From positions 1 through 64,000 of the forward strand of contig CAJXDY010000007.1 in NCBI GenBank assembly GCA_913052135.1: 64,000 bases of DNA. The letters run 5' to 3'. This DNA is from UBA8106 sp913052135 (lineage in GTDB: Bacteria > Acidobacteriota > Vicinamibacteria > Vicinamibacterales > UBA823). Under the pieces are notes generated by a model, which saw only the letters and a list, made by a program, of their open reading frames with translations, ran no database searches and was not told the DNA's origin. Each line of letters begins with the position of its first letter. Position 1 is the stretch's first letter. Shown here piece after piece: positions 1 through 8,526 of this stretch. The position numbers and the translations under genes are program-made.

Positions 1-523
1 TAGAGTCGTAGAGTCCTGCTAATACCCCCATCGCACCCGTACGAGACGCACTCTCGACGCCAGCTGTTGGACCCATGAGTCCATCCATCGGTCCGAGTGT
101 AACCATAATGTCGCCCGGGCCTAGGCGTGGGTTCCTTTGAAATCGATCGAGCACATAGCTCCAATCACGACCAGAAAAGACGCGACGGAGCGGTTTACCA
201 GTGGTGCCAGACGTCGTCATGAACTTGGTCAGCTTGGATCGATCGATTCCTAGGTACGAACCGAAGGGCGGGTGTTCTGCTTGATCACTTTGAAGCTCTT
301 CCTTCGTGCAGAATGGAATCTTGGATAAATCGGCTAGCCCGCGTATTTGTTCAGGGTGTACCTTGGCTTTATCGAGTTTTCGGTACCAGAACGGCGTTGC
401 GGCATAGACGTAACGGACCATGTTCCTGAGTCGCGCAGCCTGCAGAGCCTCAAGCTGTGCTGGTGGTAGTCGATCAAGTTTCGGATCGAGCACTGTGTAA
501 TTAGGTAAAGTGTTCGATGTCAT
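1..523 (-). CDS. Phenylacetate-CoA ligase-like adenylate-forming enzyme, C-terminus beyond window
   Basis: The gene starts with ATG at 523 and stays open to base 1, so only about 174 N-terminal residues are visible. They resemble the PaaK family: an N-terminal helix with RLRNMVRYVY and TPFWYRKLD, then a LADLSKIPFCTKEEL segment, and the glycine-rich nucleotide loop TTSGTTGKP near residue 107. PaaK enzymes activate aryl or other carboxylic acids to CoA thioesters through an acyl-adenylate. The substrate cannot be told from this part. It begins 7 nt after the stop of the upstream amidohydrolase, so the two are probably cotranscribed. No strong ribosome binding site is visible. Confidence 0.8.
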   Translation of the reverse strand, partial: MTSNTLPNYTVLDPKLDRLPPAQLEALQAARLRNMVRYVYAATPFWYRKLDKAKVHPEQIRGLADLSKIPFCTKEELQSDQAEHPPFGSYLGIDRSKLTKFMTTSGTTGKPLRRVFSGRDWSYVLDRFQRNPRLGPGDIMVTLGPMDGLMGPTAGVESASRTGAMGVLAGLYDS

Positions 524-530
524 AAGATTT

Positions 531-1619
531 TCAGCAGCACCTTGGAGGCAGCGAATCCCTATCCCCGGGTTGTGGCACGAGCTCGCCTCCCACCGGTCTG
601 AACAGACGGTTATGTGGCAATTTTAGGCCGTAGAGGCGAGCAGCATTGCCGCCAAGAATGAGATTTAAATCATCTTGCACAATGTCGAGTCGTAGTAATT
701 GTTTCAAACTCCAGCCCCAGACATCGACTTGATGGCGCACAAGAGGCTTTTTGCGCAGTTGCACAGCGTAGGCGGGTGGCTGATTGCCGTACTGAGCATG
801 GAACGGAATACTAGCGCCCCAGTCACAACCCCAGAGCAGTTTTTCTGCACCGATGTTTGGGTCGAGTAGTGCCTTCATGTACATGTCAGTCCACCACAAT
901 CCGGTTTCGAGGTAGACATTATCGTGTGCTGCAGCAACATTCATTGCTTCCTCAACAAACCGTTGTGACCACCAGCCTTGGAGACCTCCGTGATCGAGCA
1001 CAATAGGCACTTCCGGATACTCCGAGGCGAGATCAGTTGTCCAGATTGGATTCAAAGACTCTGGCCAGAAATGATGAGTCATCGGGTAACCCATAACCAC
1101 GCCGGTATGAATGCGTGCCACACTCTTGTGTTTTCGTGCGACCTCCATGATTGGACGAATCTGATCAAGTCGTTCGGTCTGGCCGACCGTTGTCTTACGT
1201 GTATGATCAGCCGGCATGCCTTCTCCGAGTCCCACAAATTTTCCTGTCGACAGCAGCGTGTCGATTTCCGCTGCCGCGGCTGCGGGCGACCATTTCATCT
1301 CGCCGCGCATGGATTTCCGCTGAGTTTCCATTGCAGTGCAGACTGCGACAAATTTGTCTGGATGTTTATCAACGATCTCCATGTTGAGTTCGTTGGACAT
1401 TCCGAACGCTGGCAAAAGGACACACATGTCAACGTCGTAACATTCCATGTCGTAGAGTAGGCGCGGCGAGTTATCGTACGGCGTGAGAGATCGCATGACA
1501 CGTGCCAAGTCGCGATAGCCCGCCTTGCTTGGGTCGAGTTTAGCCTTGGCAAATTCTGGACCTGCGGCGAACCGCTGTGCGTGGACGTGGGTGTCAACGA
1601 TAAAACGACCAAGCTTCAT
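531..1619 (-). CDS. Amidohydrolase-2 family metal-dependent hydrolase or decarboxylase
   Basis: A 362-residue TIM-barrel amidohydrolase (PF04909 type). It has the N-terminal DTHVHA metal site (HxH, H11 and H13), a central LDHGG histidine, a WGCDWG acidic strand and a C-terminal GGNAARLYGL helix, all typical of the ACMSD/LigW branch that hydrolyses or decarboxylates cyclic or aromatic acids. AAGGAG lies about 8 nt upstream of the ATG and supports this start. It is upstream of the PaaK-like ligase by 7 nt, which suggests shared breakdown of a carboxylic acid. Family is fairly certain; substrate is unknown. Confidence 0.85.
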   Translation of the reverse strand: MKLGRFIVDTHVHAQRFAAGPEFAKAKLDPSKAGYRDLARVMRSLTPYDNSPRLLYDMECYDVDMCVLLPAFGMSNELNMEIVDKHPDKFVAVCTAMETQRKSMRGEMKWSPAAAAAEIDTLLSTGKFVGLGEGMPADHTRKTTVGQTERLDQIRPIMEVARKHKSVARIHTGVVMGYPMTHHFWPESLNPIWTTDLASEYPEVPIVLDHGGLQGWWSQRFVEEAMNVAAAHDNVYLETGLWWTDMYMKALLDPNIGAEKLLWGCDWGASIPFHAQYGNQPPAYAVQLRKKPLVRHQVDVWGWSLKQLLRLDIVQDDLNLILGGNAARLYGLKLPHNRLFRPVGGELVPQPGDRDSLPPRCC

Positions 1620-1668
1620 GCCGAATCTCCTTGCTTCAGGTAGTTATCGTTCTGGCATCCATGAAGAA

Positions 1669-1709
1669 GCGATTATATCGCTCACTCACCAAGTGGAAGA
1701 TATAATCGC
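1669..1709. promoter_or_regulatory. Perfect 11-bp inverted repeat carrying a TATAAT on each strand between divergent genes
   Basis: The arms GCGATTATATC (1669-1679) and GATATAATCGC (1699-1709) are exact reverse complements with a 19-nt spacer. Each arm holds a perfect TATAAT: 1701-1706 on the plus strand and 1677-1672 on the minus strand. This fits back-to-back -10 boxes for the amidase (leader of roughly 20 nt) and for the amidohydrolase/PaaK pair (leader of roughly 45 nt), or an operator covering both. No good -35 box is seen. Confidence 0.6.
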
Positions 1710-1730
1710 GGTTTGGGACGCATTTCTCAT

Positions 1731-3149
1731 ATGACTGGTAATGATCTGTGCTTTCTAACGGCGACTGAACTCGTTCGACGAATCATTACGAAAGAGCTGT
1801 CGGCTTGTGACGTGATGGCGGCACATTTGACACAGATCGATCGGTTCAACCCCCAGCTCAATGCCATTGTCACGTTGCTGCCGGATCGGGCAATGGATCA
1901 GGCTGCGCGGGCTGATGAAATGCTCGCACATGGCGATGTGTTAGGGCCATTACATGGACTACCGATCGCGCACAAAGATCTTGTTGAAACAAAGGGAATT
2001 CGGACGACGTTTGGGTCGCCCATTTTTCAGGATTTTGTACCTGATCGTAATGCGCTAATCGTCGAGCGTTTGCAAGCAGCAGGGGCCATCACGATTGGAA
2101 AGACAAACACCCCGGAGTTCGGCGCGGGTTCGCAAACCTTCAATAATGTTTTTGGTCAAACGCCAAACCCTCACAACTTGGCAAAAACCTGCGGTGGAAG
2201 CAGTGGGGGTGCGGCGGTGGCGCTAGCCACGGGAATGTTGCCCCTCGCCGACGGTAGTGATTTCGGCGGGTCGCTGCGCAACCCAGCGAGTTTTTGCAAT
2301 GTTGTGGGTTATCGCCCGACTCCAGGACGGGTGCCGACTTGGCCAACACCAGCAGCATGGTTTCCGTTCATTGTTGAAGGTCCGATGGCACGCACGGTCG
2401 AAGATGTGGCGCTAATGTTGAGCGTGATGGCTGGGCCTGATCCGCGATCGCCAATTGCAATCCAGGAATCTGGCGATCAGTTTGCGGCGTCACTTCATCA
2501 AGAATTTTCGGGAGTGCGCGTGGCTTGGAGCCGAACGCTTGGCGGCTTGCCCGTCGAACAAAGTGTGACTGCGGTGGTCGATGGACAGCGTCAGAGTTTT
2601 GAATCACTCGGTTGTCTAGTTGAGGAAGCAGAGCCTGATCTCTCGGATGCAGATGAGATCTTCAAAGCATGGCGAGCTTGGTATTACTGGTTAGCCTTTA
2701 GCGAGTTGCTTAAGGCTCATCGAAAAAAATTTAAAGACACCATTATTTGGAATATTGAACAAGGACGAACGCTATCCGGCACTCAACTGGCCATGGTCGA
2801 ACAAAAGCGGACCGTGTTGTATCACCGTGTCCGGGAATTCATGAACACGTACAAATTTCTGGTACTGCCTGTGGTTCAAGTGCCACCGTTCGATATTACA
2901 CAGGAGTACGTGACCGAAATCGACGGCGTCGTTTTAAATAGTTACATTGACTGGATGCGTTCGTGTTACTACATCTCGGTCCTTGGCCTTCCTGCAGTGT
3001 CTGTGCCGTGCGGCTTCAATGAGGATGGACTGCCAGTCGGGGTGCAGATCGTTGGACGGTATCAGGAGGACCTGGCCGTGCTTCAACTTGCGTATGCTTT
3101 CCAGCAGGTAACTGAATTCTGGAAACAGAAACCGAAAATCACTCAGTAA
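1731..3149 (+). CDS. Amidase signature family hydrolase
   Basis: A 472-residue amidase (AS family: GatA, AmiD and FAAH relatives) that hydrolyses C-N bonds of amides. The Ser-cisSer-Lys triad is visible: K82 in PIAHKD, S157 in CGGSSGGAA and S181 in DFGGSLRNP; the 24-residue serine spacing matches FAAH. The usual GSDTGGS motif reads GSDFGGS. I chose ATG 1731; a TTG in frame at 1713 would fall at the expected transcription start of the TATAAT at 1701. No GatB or GatC is adjacent and the C-terminal part differs from tRNA amidotransferases, so a stand-alone amidase is more likely. Divergent from the amidohydrolase operon. Confidence 0.88.
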   Translation: MTGNDLCFLTATELVRRIITKELSACDVMAAHLTQIDRFNPQLNAIVTLLPDRAMDQAARADEMLAHGDVLGPLHGLPIAHKDLVETKGIRTTFGSPIFQDFVPDRNALIVERLQAAGAITIGKTNTPEFGAGSQTFNNVFGQTPNPHNLAKTCGGSSGGAAVALATGMLPLADGSDFGGSLRNPASFCNVVGYRPTPGRVPTWPTPAAWFPFIVEGPMARTVEDVALMLSVMAGPDPRSPIAIQESGDQFAASLHQEFSGVRVAWSRTLGGLPVEQSVTAVVDGQRQSFESLGCLVEEAEPDLSDADEIFKAWRAWYYWLAFSELLKAHRKKFKDTIIWNIEQGRTLSGTQLAMVEQKRTVLYHRVREFMNTYKFLVLPVVQVPPFDITQEYVTEIDGVVLNSYIDWMRSCYYISVLGLPAVSVPCGFNEDGLPVGVQIVGRYQEDLAVLQLAYAFQQVTEFWKQKPKITQ

Positions 3150-3196
3150 ATACTCTGTGCTGTCTAATTAGTCCAAAAAGTCCAATGAAAGCGACC

Positions 3197-4630
3197 TTAC
3201 TTGGCCGGAGGACGTAGATCAAACACAGAGGCCTGAGTGTTGAAAGCAGCTTGGTGTGTTTCAATCTCAGTCAGAATGTCGGTCACCACTTCTGGGTATT
3301 GGTTGGCGACATTGAAGTGCTCGCCAGGATCTTCACCAAGGTGAAACAGTAAGGGTGGATTATGGATTACGCGTTCCCCACCTTGACCGTACGAACCCTC
3401 AGTAATGACATGTAGTTTGAATGGACCTTTCCGGACAGCGTAGAGTTCACCACTGCGGTAGTGATACAACACTTTGCGGGGGCTATCACCGGTCGCTTTT
3501 AAGACTGGCTGCAGATCTAGACCATCAAAAGCTCGGTCAGTTGGTAAGGTCCCGCCAGCTAGTGCGAGTGCCGTTGGAAAGACATCGAGCGAAGAGCCGA
3601 TTGCTTGCACCGTAGCGGGTGTGATGGTACCTGGCCACCAGAAGATGGCTGGAACACGTACTCCACCCTCCCAGGTGGTGCCTTTTCCTTGCCGTAAGAG
3701 TCCCGCCGACCCACCGTGCTGATCGAGGGCTAGCCACGGACCGTTATCGCTCGTAAAAATTACGAGTGTATTTTCTTCAAGACCGTAATTTCTGAGGGCA
3801 TTGATGATTTGGCCGACACTCCAATCGATCTCTTCAATTACGTCACCGTAGAGGCCAGCTCGGCTGACGTTGTTGAATGCTTCCGAAGCGAACAGCGGCA
3901 CATGGGGCATTGTGTAAGGCAGGTAGAGGAAAAATGATTGCTCACGATTAGCCTCAATGAATGCGACTGCCTCCTCAGTGTAGCGCTTGGTGAGCACTGT
4001 CTGATCTACAGGACGTTCGATGATGCCATCGTTACGGAACAATGGCACGTTCCAGTACTCACTTTGCGGGTCAAAAAATATCGATCCAGGCCAAGGCTCG
4101 TCTCGATGCTCGACAAGATCCATGTCATTCGAGTACGGCAGCCCGAGCCATTGGTCGAAGCCATGTGCCGTTGGTAACGATTCAGCAAGATGCCCGAGAT
4201 GCCACTTGCCATAGATTCCTGTAACGTAATCGAGGTCTCTAAGGGCTTCGGCCAATGTGATTTCGTCATCAGGAAATCCCTGTGGCGCGTCTGGAAAAAG
4301 CACCCGTGTTCTCTCAGTGGTGCCGTACATACCACTTCGCATTGGCAGTCGTCCGGTTAACAGCGCAGCGCGACTGGGCGAACACACAGGTGCGGCGACA
4401 TAGAAATTCGTCCACTTTTGACCTTCCATAGCCATACGGTCGAGATTAGTAGTCCGGATAGTGGGATGGCCGTAGTTACCAATGTCGCCGTACCCTAAGT
4501 CGTCGGCAAAAAGTACAACGATGTTAGGGGGTCGATTGTCTACGGTTACGATTTCTCTCGGGGCTTCGCCGCACTGGGCGAACAGCATGCTGCTTACGAT
4601 TACTAATCCAAGTATTCCGTTACGCTTCAC
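3197..4630 (-). CDS. Arylsulfatase-type sulfatase, lipoprotein
   Basis: A 477-residue type I sulfatase. A lipoprotein signal ends at LFAQC (C20), so the enzyme is probably anchored in the cell envelope. The N-terminal metal site FADDLGYGD (D43, D44) and the sulfatase signature CSPSRAALLTGR (C83, the residue converted to formylglycine) are intact. Further signatures are YGKWHLG and FTSDNGPW. The family hydrolyses sulfate esters of polysaccharides or small molecules; many close relatives are called arylsulfatase A. Maturation needs a formylglycine-generating or radical SAM enzyme, not seen here. Convergent with the amidase and divergent from the APC permease. Confidence 0.9.
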   Translation of the reverse strand: MKRNGILGLVIVSSMLFAQCGEAPREIVTVDNRPPNIVVLFADDLGYGDIGNYGHPTIRTTNLDRMAMEGQKWTNFYVAAPVCSPSRAALLTGRLPMRSGMYGTTERTRVLFPDAPQGFPDDEITLAEALRDLDYVTGIYGKWHLGHLAESLPTAHGFDQWLGLPYSNDMDLVEHRDEPWPGSIFFDPQSEYWNVPLFRNDGIIERPVDQTVLTKRYTEEAVAFIEANREQSFFLYLPYTMPHVPLFASEAFNNVSRAGLYGDVIEEIDWSVGQIINALRNYGLEENTLVIFTSDNGPWLALDQHGGSAGLLRQGKGTTWEGGVRVPAIFWWPGTITPATVQAIGSSLDVFPTALALAGGTLPTDRAFDGLDLQPVLKATGDSPRKVLYHYRSGELYAVRKGPFKLHVITEGSYGQGGERVIHNPPLLFHLGEDPGEHFNVANQYPEVVTDILTEIETHQAAFNTQASVFDLRPPAK

Positions 4631-4773
4631 GTCTCAGCCTCTCTGCTTATACGCTCTAACCGATGTTAAAGACTGATTATAACGCGGCTCTCAACCCGTG
4701 CTACTCTCTAGTCCGCAGTTGAGGACTCCAGATGTTCATTGCGCCATCTTAATCCACCTGAATTGTGCTGTTC

Positions 4774-6168
4774 ATGATCCTCTCTCAATCCCAGCCTCAA
4801 GATTTCGTCGACGAAGCGTCAGCATCACAGGACGTTGGCTTTAAGCGAGAGCTAACCTTGTACGACGCGTTAATGATTAATGTGGGCACGACTTCAGCCT
4901 CAGCCATTTTTATCGTACCGGCGATCGTCTTGGCCACCACAGGAACAGCGTTCATGTCGAGCCTTGTTTGGATCGTGGCAGGCGGGCTTTCGTGGTGTGG
5001 TGCCGTTACCTTTTCCGAGTTGGCGGTCATGTACCCACGCGCGGGTGGACAGTACGTCTATCTCAAGCAGGCCTATTCTCGGTTCTGGGGATTTCTTTAC
5101 GGTTGGACCCTTTTTAGTGTCATCCAGACGGCCTCAATCGCTGCTGCTACCGTGGCGCTGATGACGTATTTGGCTTACTTCATACCCATGAGTGCAACCA
5201 CGACTAAGGTGGGTTCCATTGGGTTAATCATGGGGTTGACGATTTGGAACTGCATCGCCGTTCGCACGAGCGCAAACCTACAGAATCGTACAACGGTCAT
5301 TAAGTTGTTGACGATTGTTGCTATCGCACTGATTTGCTTTCTGTTTGGGGGAGACGGTCTAGCGGCGTTTCAGGAGATGGTTCCGAAGGGCCCAGCCACA
5401 CGGACAGTTGCCGGTTTCGGTGCAGCGATGGTGGCAGCGCTTTGGGCCTTTGATGGTTGGGCCACGGTGACCTTTGTCAGCGGTGAGGTGCGGAATCCCG
5501 ATCGTGTGTTACCACGCGCCTTAACCTTTTCTGTAATTGGTCTGATTATCATTTACCTACTTGTCACCAACGCGTTCATCTATGCGCTTCCTGCAACAGA
5601 TATGATGGTGTCCAATCGCATTGCAGCCGACGCGGTTGAGCACGTAACGGGTCCCATCGGTGGTGGCCTTGTTGCCTTCGCAGTAATCGTGTCCTGCATT
5701 GCTGCCGTGAATGGTTTAATCTTCACCGCTGCGCGGGTCTATTTTGCAATGGCTCGTGATGGCGTCTTTTTTTCTTGGGCCGCGAAATTAAGCGATCGGA
5801 AGGTTCCGGTTAATGCCATTCTGGCTCAAGGCGTCTGGGCAAGCGCACTAACGTTGACCGGCCGGTACGATCAGCTGTTTACTTACGTGGTCTTTACCTC
5901 TTGGGTAGCCTATTTATTTGGTGCGGTGGCAGTGATGGTGCTTCGACAAAAAAATCCAGGTCGCTTAAGGCCGTATCGTGCGTTCGGCTACCCGTATATC
6001 ACGGCATTCTTCGGAGTGGCGGCTTGGGCTCTTCTCCTCGAAGTCTTATGGCACAATCCTCGGGATTCGGTAATCGGTCTTAGTATTGTGCTGCTGGGTG
6101 TCCCGCTCTATTACTACTGGAAGCGTCGCTCGAAGAATATTGACACAGCCGACTCATCTTTCGGCTGA
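4774..6168 (+). CDS. APC family amino acid permease
   Basis: A protein of about 464 residues with some 12 hydrophobic segments. It starts with the APC core: LYDALMINVGTTSASAIFIVP, then FSELAVMYPRAGGQYVYLKQ and, further on, LWAFDGWATVTFVSGEV. These are the helix-1 and helix-6 regions of amino acid/polyamine/organocation transporters (LAT or SLC7-like). ATG at 4774 is preferred; an in-frame GTG at 4765 is possible. Substrate is unknown, probably an amino acid or amine. A second APC permease lies at 28500. Confidence 0.88.
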   Translation: MILSQSQPQDFVDEASASQDVGFKRELTLYDALMINVGTTSASAIFIVPAIVLATTGTAFMSSLVWIVAGGLSWCGAVTFSELAVMYPRAGGQYVYLKQAYSRFWGFLYGWTLFSVIQTASIAAATVALMTYLAYFIPMSATTTKVGSIGLIMGLTIWNCIAVRTSANLQNRTTVIKLLTIVAIALICFLFGGDGLAAFQEMVPKGPATRTVAGFGAAMVAALWAFDGWATVTFVSGEVRNPDRVLPRALTFSVIGLIIIYLLVTNAFIYALPATDMMVSNRIAADAVEHVTGPIGGGLVAFAVIVSCIAAVNGLIFTAARVYFAMARDGVFFSWAAKLSDRKVPVNAILAQGVWASALTLTGRYDQLFTYVVFTSWVAYLFGAVAVMVLRQKNPGRLRPYRAFGYPYITAFFGVAAWALLLEVLWHNPRDSVIGLSIVLLGVPLYYYWKRRSKNIDTADSSFG

Positions 6169-6225
6169 CCGTTGTCAATTCCGCTCGCAACACTGGTCGC
6201 GTCAAAAAGGTAGGCATCATACGGA

Positions 6226-8526
6226 CTAAAATCTTAACAGCCGAGTGAATTTAATGACGAATGAGCGGTTTTGTAACTTGGTCTTCCAACGCGAATAGCC
6301 CTCAAGCCCGGTGTCTCGACCGTCGCTGTATACGAAGAAGAGATCGCTTCCAGGTTGGTACTCCCATCGAAAGCGAATGTTCGTATCCAGCGACTCACTA
6401 TTCGAATTAAATTGCAAAAGCGCTGCCAGGAACATGCGTGGGGAGACTGTAAAGCTGGTACGCGCACCAACTAAAGTTGTAACGAAGGAACCTTGGGTCA
6501 CGTCGACGTCGCTGATCGAGATACGGGGCTCGATGGCAAATTGTGGTGTGATGACGACACGACCTTGGTAGCCCACGTCGTTCCGCGTGCCGTCATAAAA
6601 CGTGCCACGTGTTAAAAAGAGCCTGCCTGAAACACGTCGCTGTGAACCAAAGTCATACTCGGTTCGGATGTGACCAAAGTTGTAACCGCCGACGGGCAGG
6701 ATGACGTCGGAGGTAAGTTTAAACTCTTTTGGCAACCCTTCGAATGAATCTGTGTACTCGACGAACCATTTGTCGCTGTTTTCAAGTTCCATCTCTAATC
6801 GCAGTTTGCTCTCGCGGGTTTCAAGAACCCCCGTCATGTCAGTGATGTAATCGAAGCTGCCTTGATAAATCATTCGTCGCAGCCAGGGAATTGAGCGGGG
6901 GCGAGGACTAAAGCGGAACTGGGCGAAGTTTCGCCGGAAGTTGTCACGCCGCACGAATCCGATCTCAGGGTTAAAATTCTTGCCCACCGTAAGATGCTCG
7001 GCTTGGACTCCGTAACGGTCACCGGTGTAGTCGAACTTGCTCTGGTAGCTCGCATTAGACCCCTCAAGGTTTGGCGTGTGGGTCTGAGCGTAATAGTTTG
7101 TGAAGTTGATGTTTTCGTAGAAGCGGAGAGTTAAATCAGCACCATACACCTGATTGATTCCCACACCTTCGGTTAGCTGGTTTCGCCGTGTGTAGATCAC
7201 GCCAAAATTACTGCGGCGCAGCATGTCACGCTTCACCCGAACCACGGAAAAATTCGTCGAGAGCGTGTCGGCACTAGCCGAGTCGCCGGTCTGAATGTTG
7301 AGGAGCCCAATTGAATATGGACCAGCTCGGCCAGTCACGCGTCCACCGGCGCGGATCGGGACTTCGTTTCCATCTTCAAGGCCAATCCGCCGACTAAAAA
7401 ACAGCACTGGAGTATCACTTGGAGGTCCACTCCAATTGACCACGCCCGTGTCAGCAAACGCAAAAATTCCCTGACCTTCGAGGAAAAATTCCCGCTTTTC
7501 TGGAAAGAAAAGGCTGAAGCGGGTCAGATTTACCTGTTGTTCATCAGCTTCGACCTGCGCGAAATCGGTATTCACCGTAAAGTCAGCGATGAGACTACGG
7601 GTAAGCCCGTACTTAAGATCAATCCCGACTTCACCTGTAAGGTCATTCGACCTGATTGGTGTCACTTTGTTGTTGGTGAAAGCTCCGGAAATTGCGTACG
7701 GCTTTATCTCAAGATTCCTGATGGTAGTGGGAGGTTCAATGCCAACCAGTGTCGCGGCGGCCGACACTTGCATCATGCCACGATACCCGAGGGACGCTGG
7801 AACAGGGCTCAGGAACGAAGATTCGTTCTTCCATTGGACCCGGCGAGAGACGTTGATGCCCCAGGTTTGTTCACCGCCGCCAGCCTTGAAACGTAGTGAC
7901 TTGAATGGAAACATCATCTCAACCATCCATCCTTGTTCAAAAAGGCTGGTCTGGACCTCCCACACAGTGTTCCAGTCAAGGTTCACGGTACTTTCATCGG
8001 TGATGAGGTTATCCATCAAGCCGCCGAGTGGATTCGTGGAAAAGCTCATCCCGTTCCGCCCATCATGGAAGGTGTCGAAGATGACTGACAAAAGTTCGTT
8101 GCGCCACATCGCCCGTGCGTCTCGTGTCATTTCGTTGGCTATCATTCGATCCGGTTGACTGTCCCAGCAGCGCGCTGATAGATAAATGTTGTTCTCATCA
8201 AACAGAATCCAGATTTCCGTCCGTTCGGTGGGGGCCGCCCCTTCATCTGGCAATTGCTGGATGAACTTGTCGATCGCTGGCACAGCCTGGTAGATCGGAT
8301 CATCGAGTTGACCGTCCACAACAATCGGGGTTGAGATCCGTACTGCGCGGACTGTCACGTGCCCGTCGGCGTCTTGCTCATATACTGTGACTGCGGGTGT
8401 TAGAGGCAAGGCGCGTGCTTGGTTGCTTTCCACCTGGTCAACTTGTGCCGTGACTGGCACGCTAACCGTGAAGAGCGACACGACGACCAGCGCCTGAAGT
8501 GCTGTTATGAACTGCGGTTGCTTCAT
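6226..8526 (-). CDS. DUF5916 outer-membrane protein with CBM9-like N-terminal domain
   Basis: A 766-residue exported protein. A signal peptide ends near VPVTAQ. An N-terminal CBM9-like sandwich (VDGQLDDPIY, then ARCWDSQPDRM and MSFSTNPLGG) is followed by a long stretch rich in alternating hydrophobic residues, ending in Phe, as in outer-membrane beta-barrels. This layout matches DUF5916 proteins common in Acidobacteriota and Bacteroidota; their function is not established, but sugar or polymer binding at the surface is often proposed. The ATG at 8526 overlaps the TGA of the upstream gene (ATGA); an in-frame ATG at 8541 is less likely. Last gene of the RraA operon. Confidence 0.85.
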   Translation of the reverse strand: MKQPQFITALQALVVVSLFTVSVPVTAQVDQVESNQARALPLTPAVTVYEQDADGHVTVRAVRISTPIVVDGQLDDPIYQAVPAIDKFIQQLPDEGAAPTERTEIWILFDENNIYLSARCWDSQPDRMIANEMTRDARAMWRNELLSVIFDTFHDGRNGMSFSTNPLGGLMDNLITDESTVNLDWNTVWEVQTSLFEQGWMVEMMFPFKSLRFKAGGGEQTWGINVSRRVQWKNESSFLSPVPASLGYRGMMQVSAAATLVGIEPPTTIRNLEIKPYAISGAFTNNKVTPIRSNDLTGEVGIDLKYGLTRSLIADFTVNTDFAQVEADEQQVNLTRFSLFFPEKREFFLEGQGIFAFADTGVVNWSGPPSDTPVLFFSRRIGLEDGNEVPIRAGGRVTGRAGPYSIGLLNIQTGDSASADTLSTNFSVVRVKRDMLRRSNFGVIYTRRNQLTEGVGINQVYGADLTLRFYENINFTNYYAQTHTPNLEGSNASYQSKFDYTGDRYGVQAEHLTVGKNFNPEIGFVRRDNFRRNFAQFRFSPRPRSIPWLRRMIYQGSFDYITDMTGVLETRESKLRLEMELENSDKWFVEYTDSFEGLPKEFKLTSDVILPVGGYNFGHIRTEYDFGSQRRVSGRLFLTRGTFYDGTRNDVGYQGRVVITPQFAIEPRISISDVDVTQGSFVTTLVGARTSFTVSPRMFLAALLQFNSNSESLDTNIRFRWEYQPGSDLFFVYSDGRDTGLEGYSRWKTKLQNRSFVIKFTRLLRF

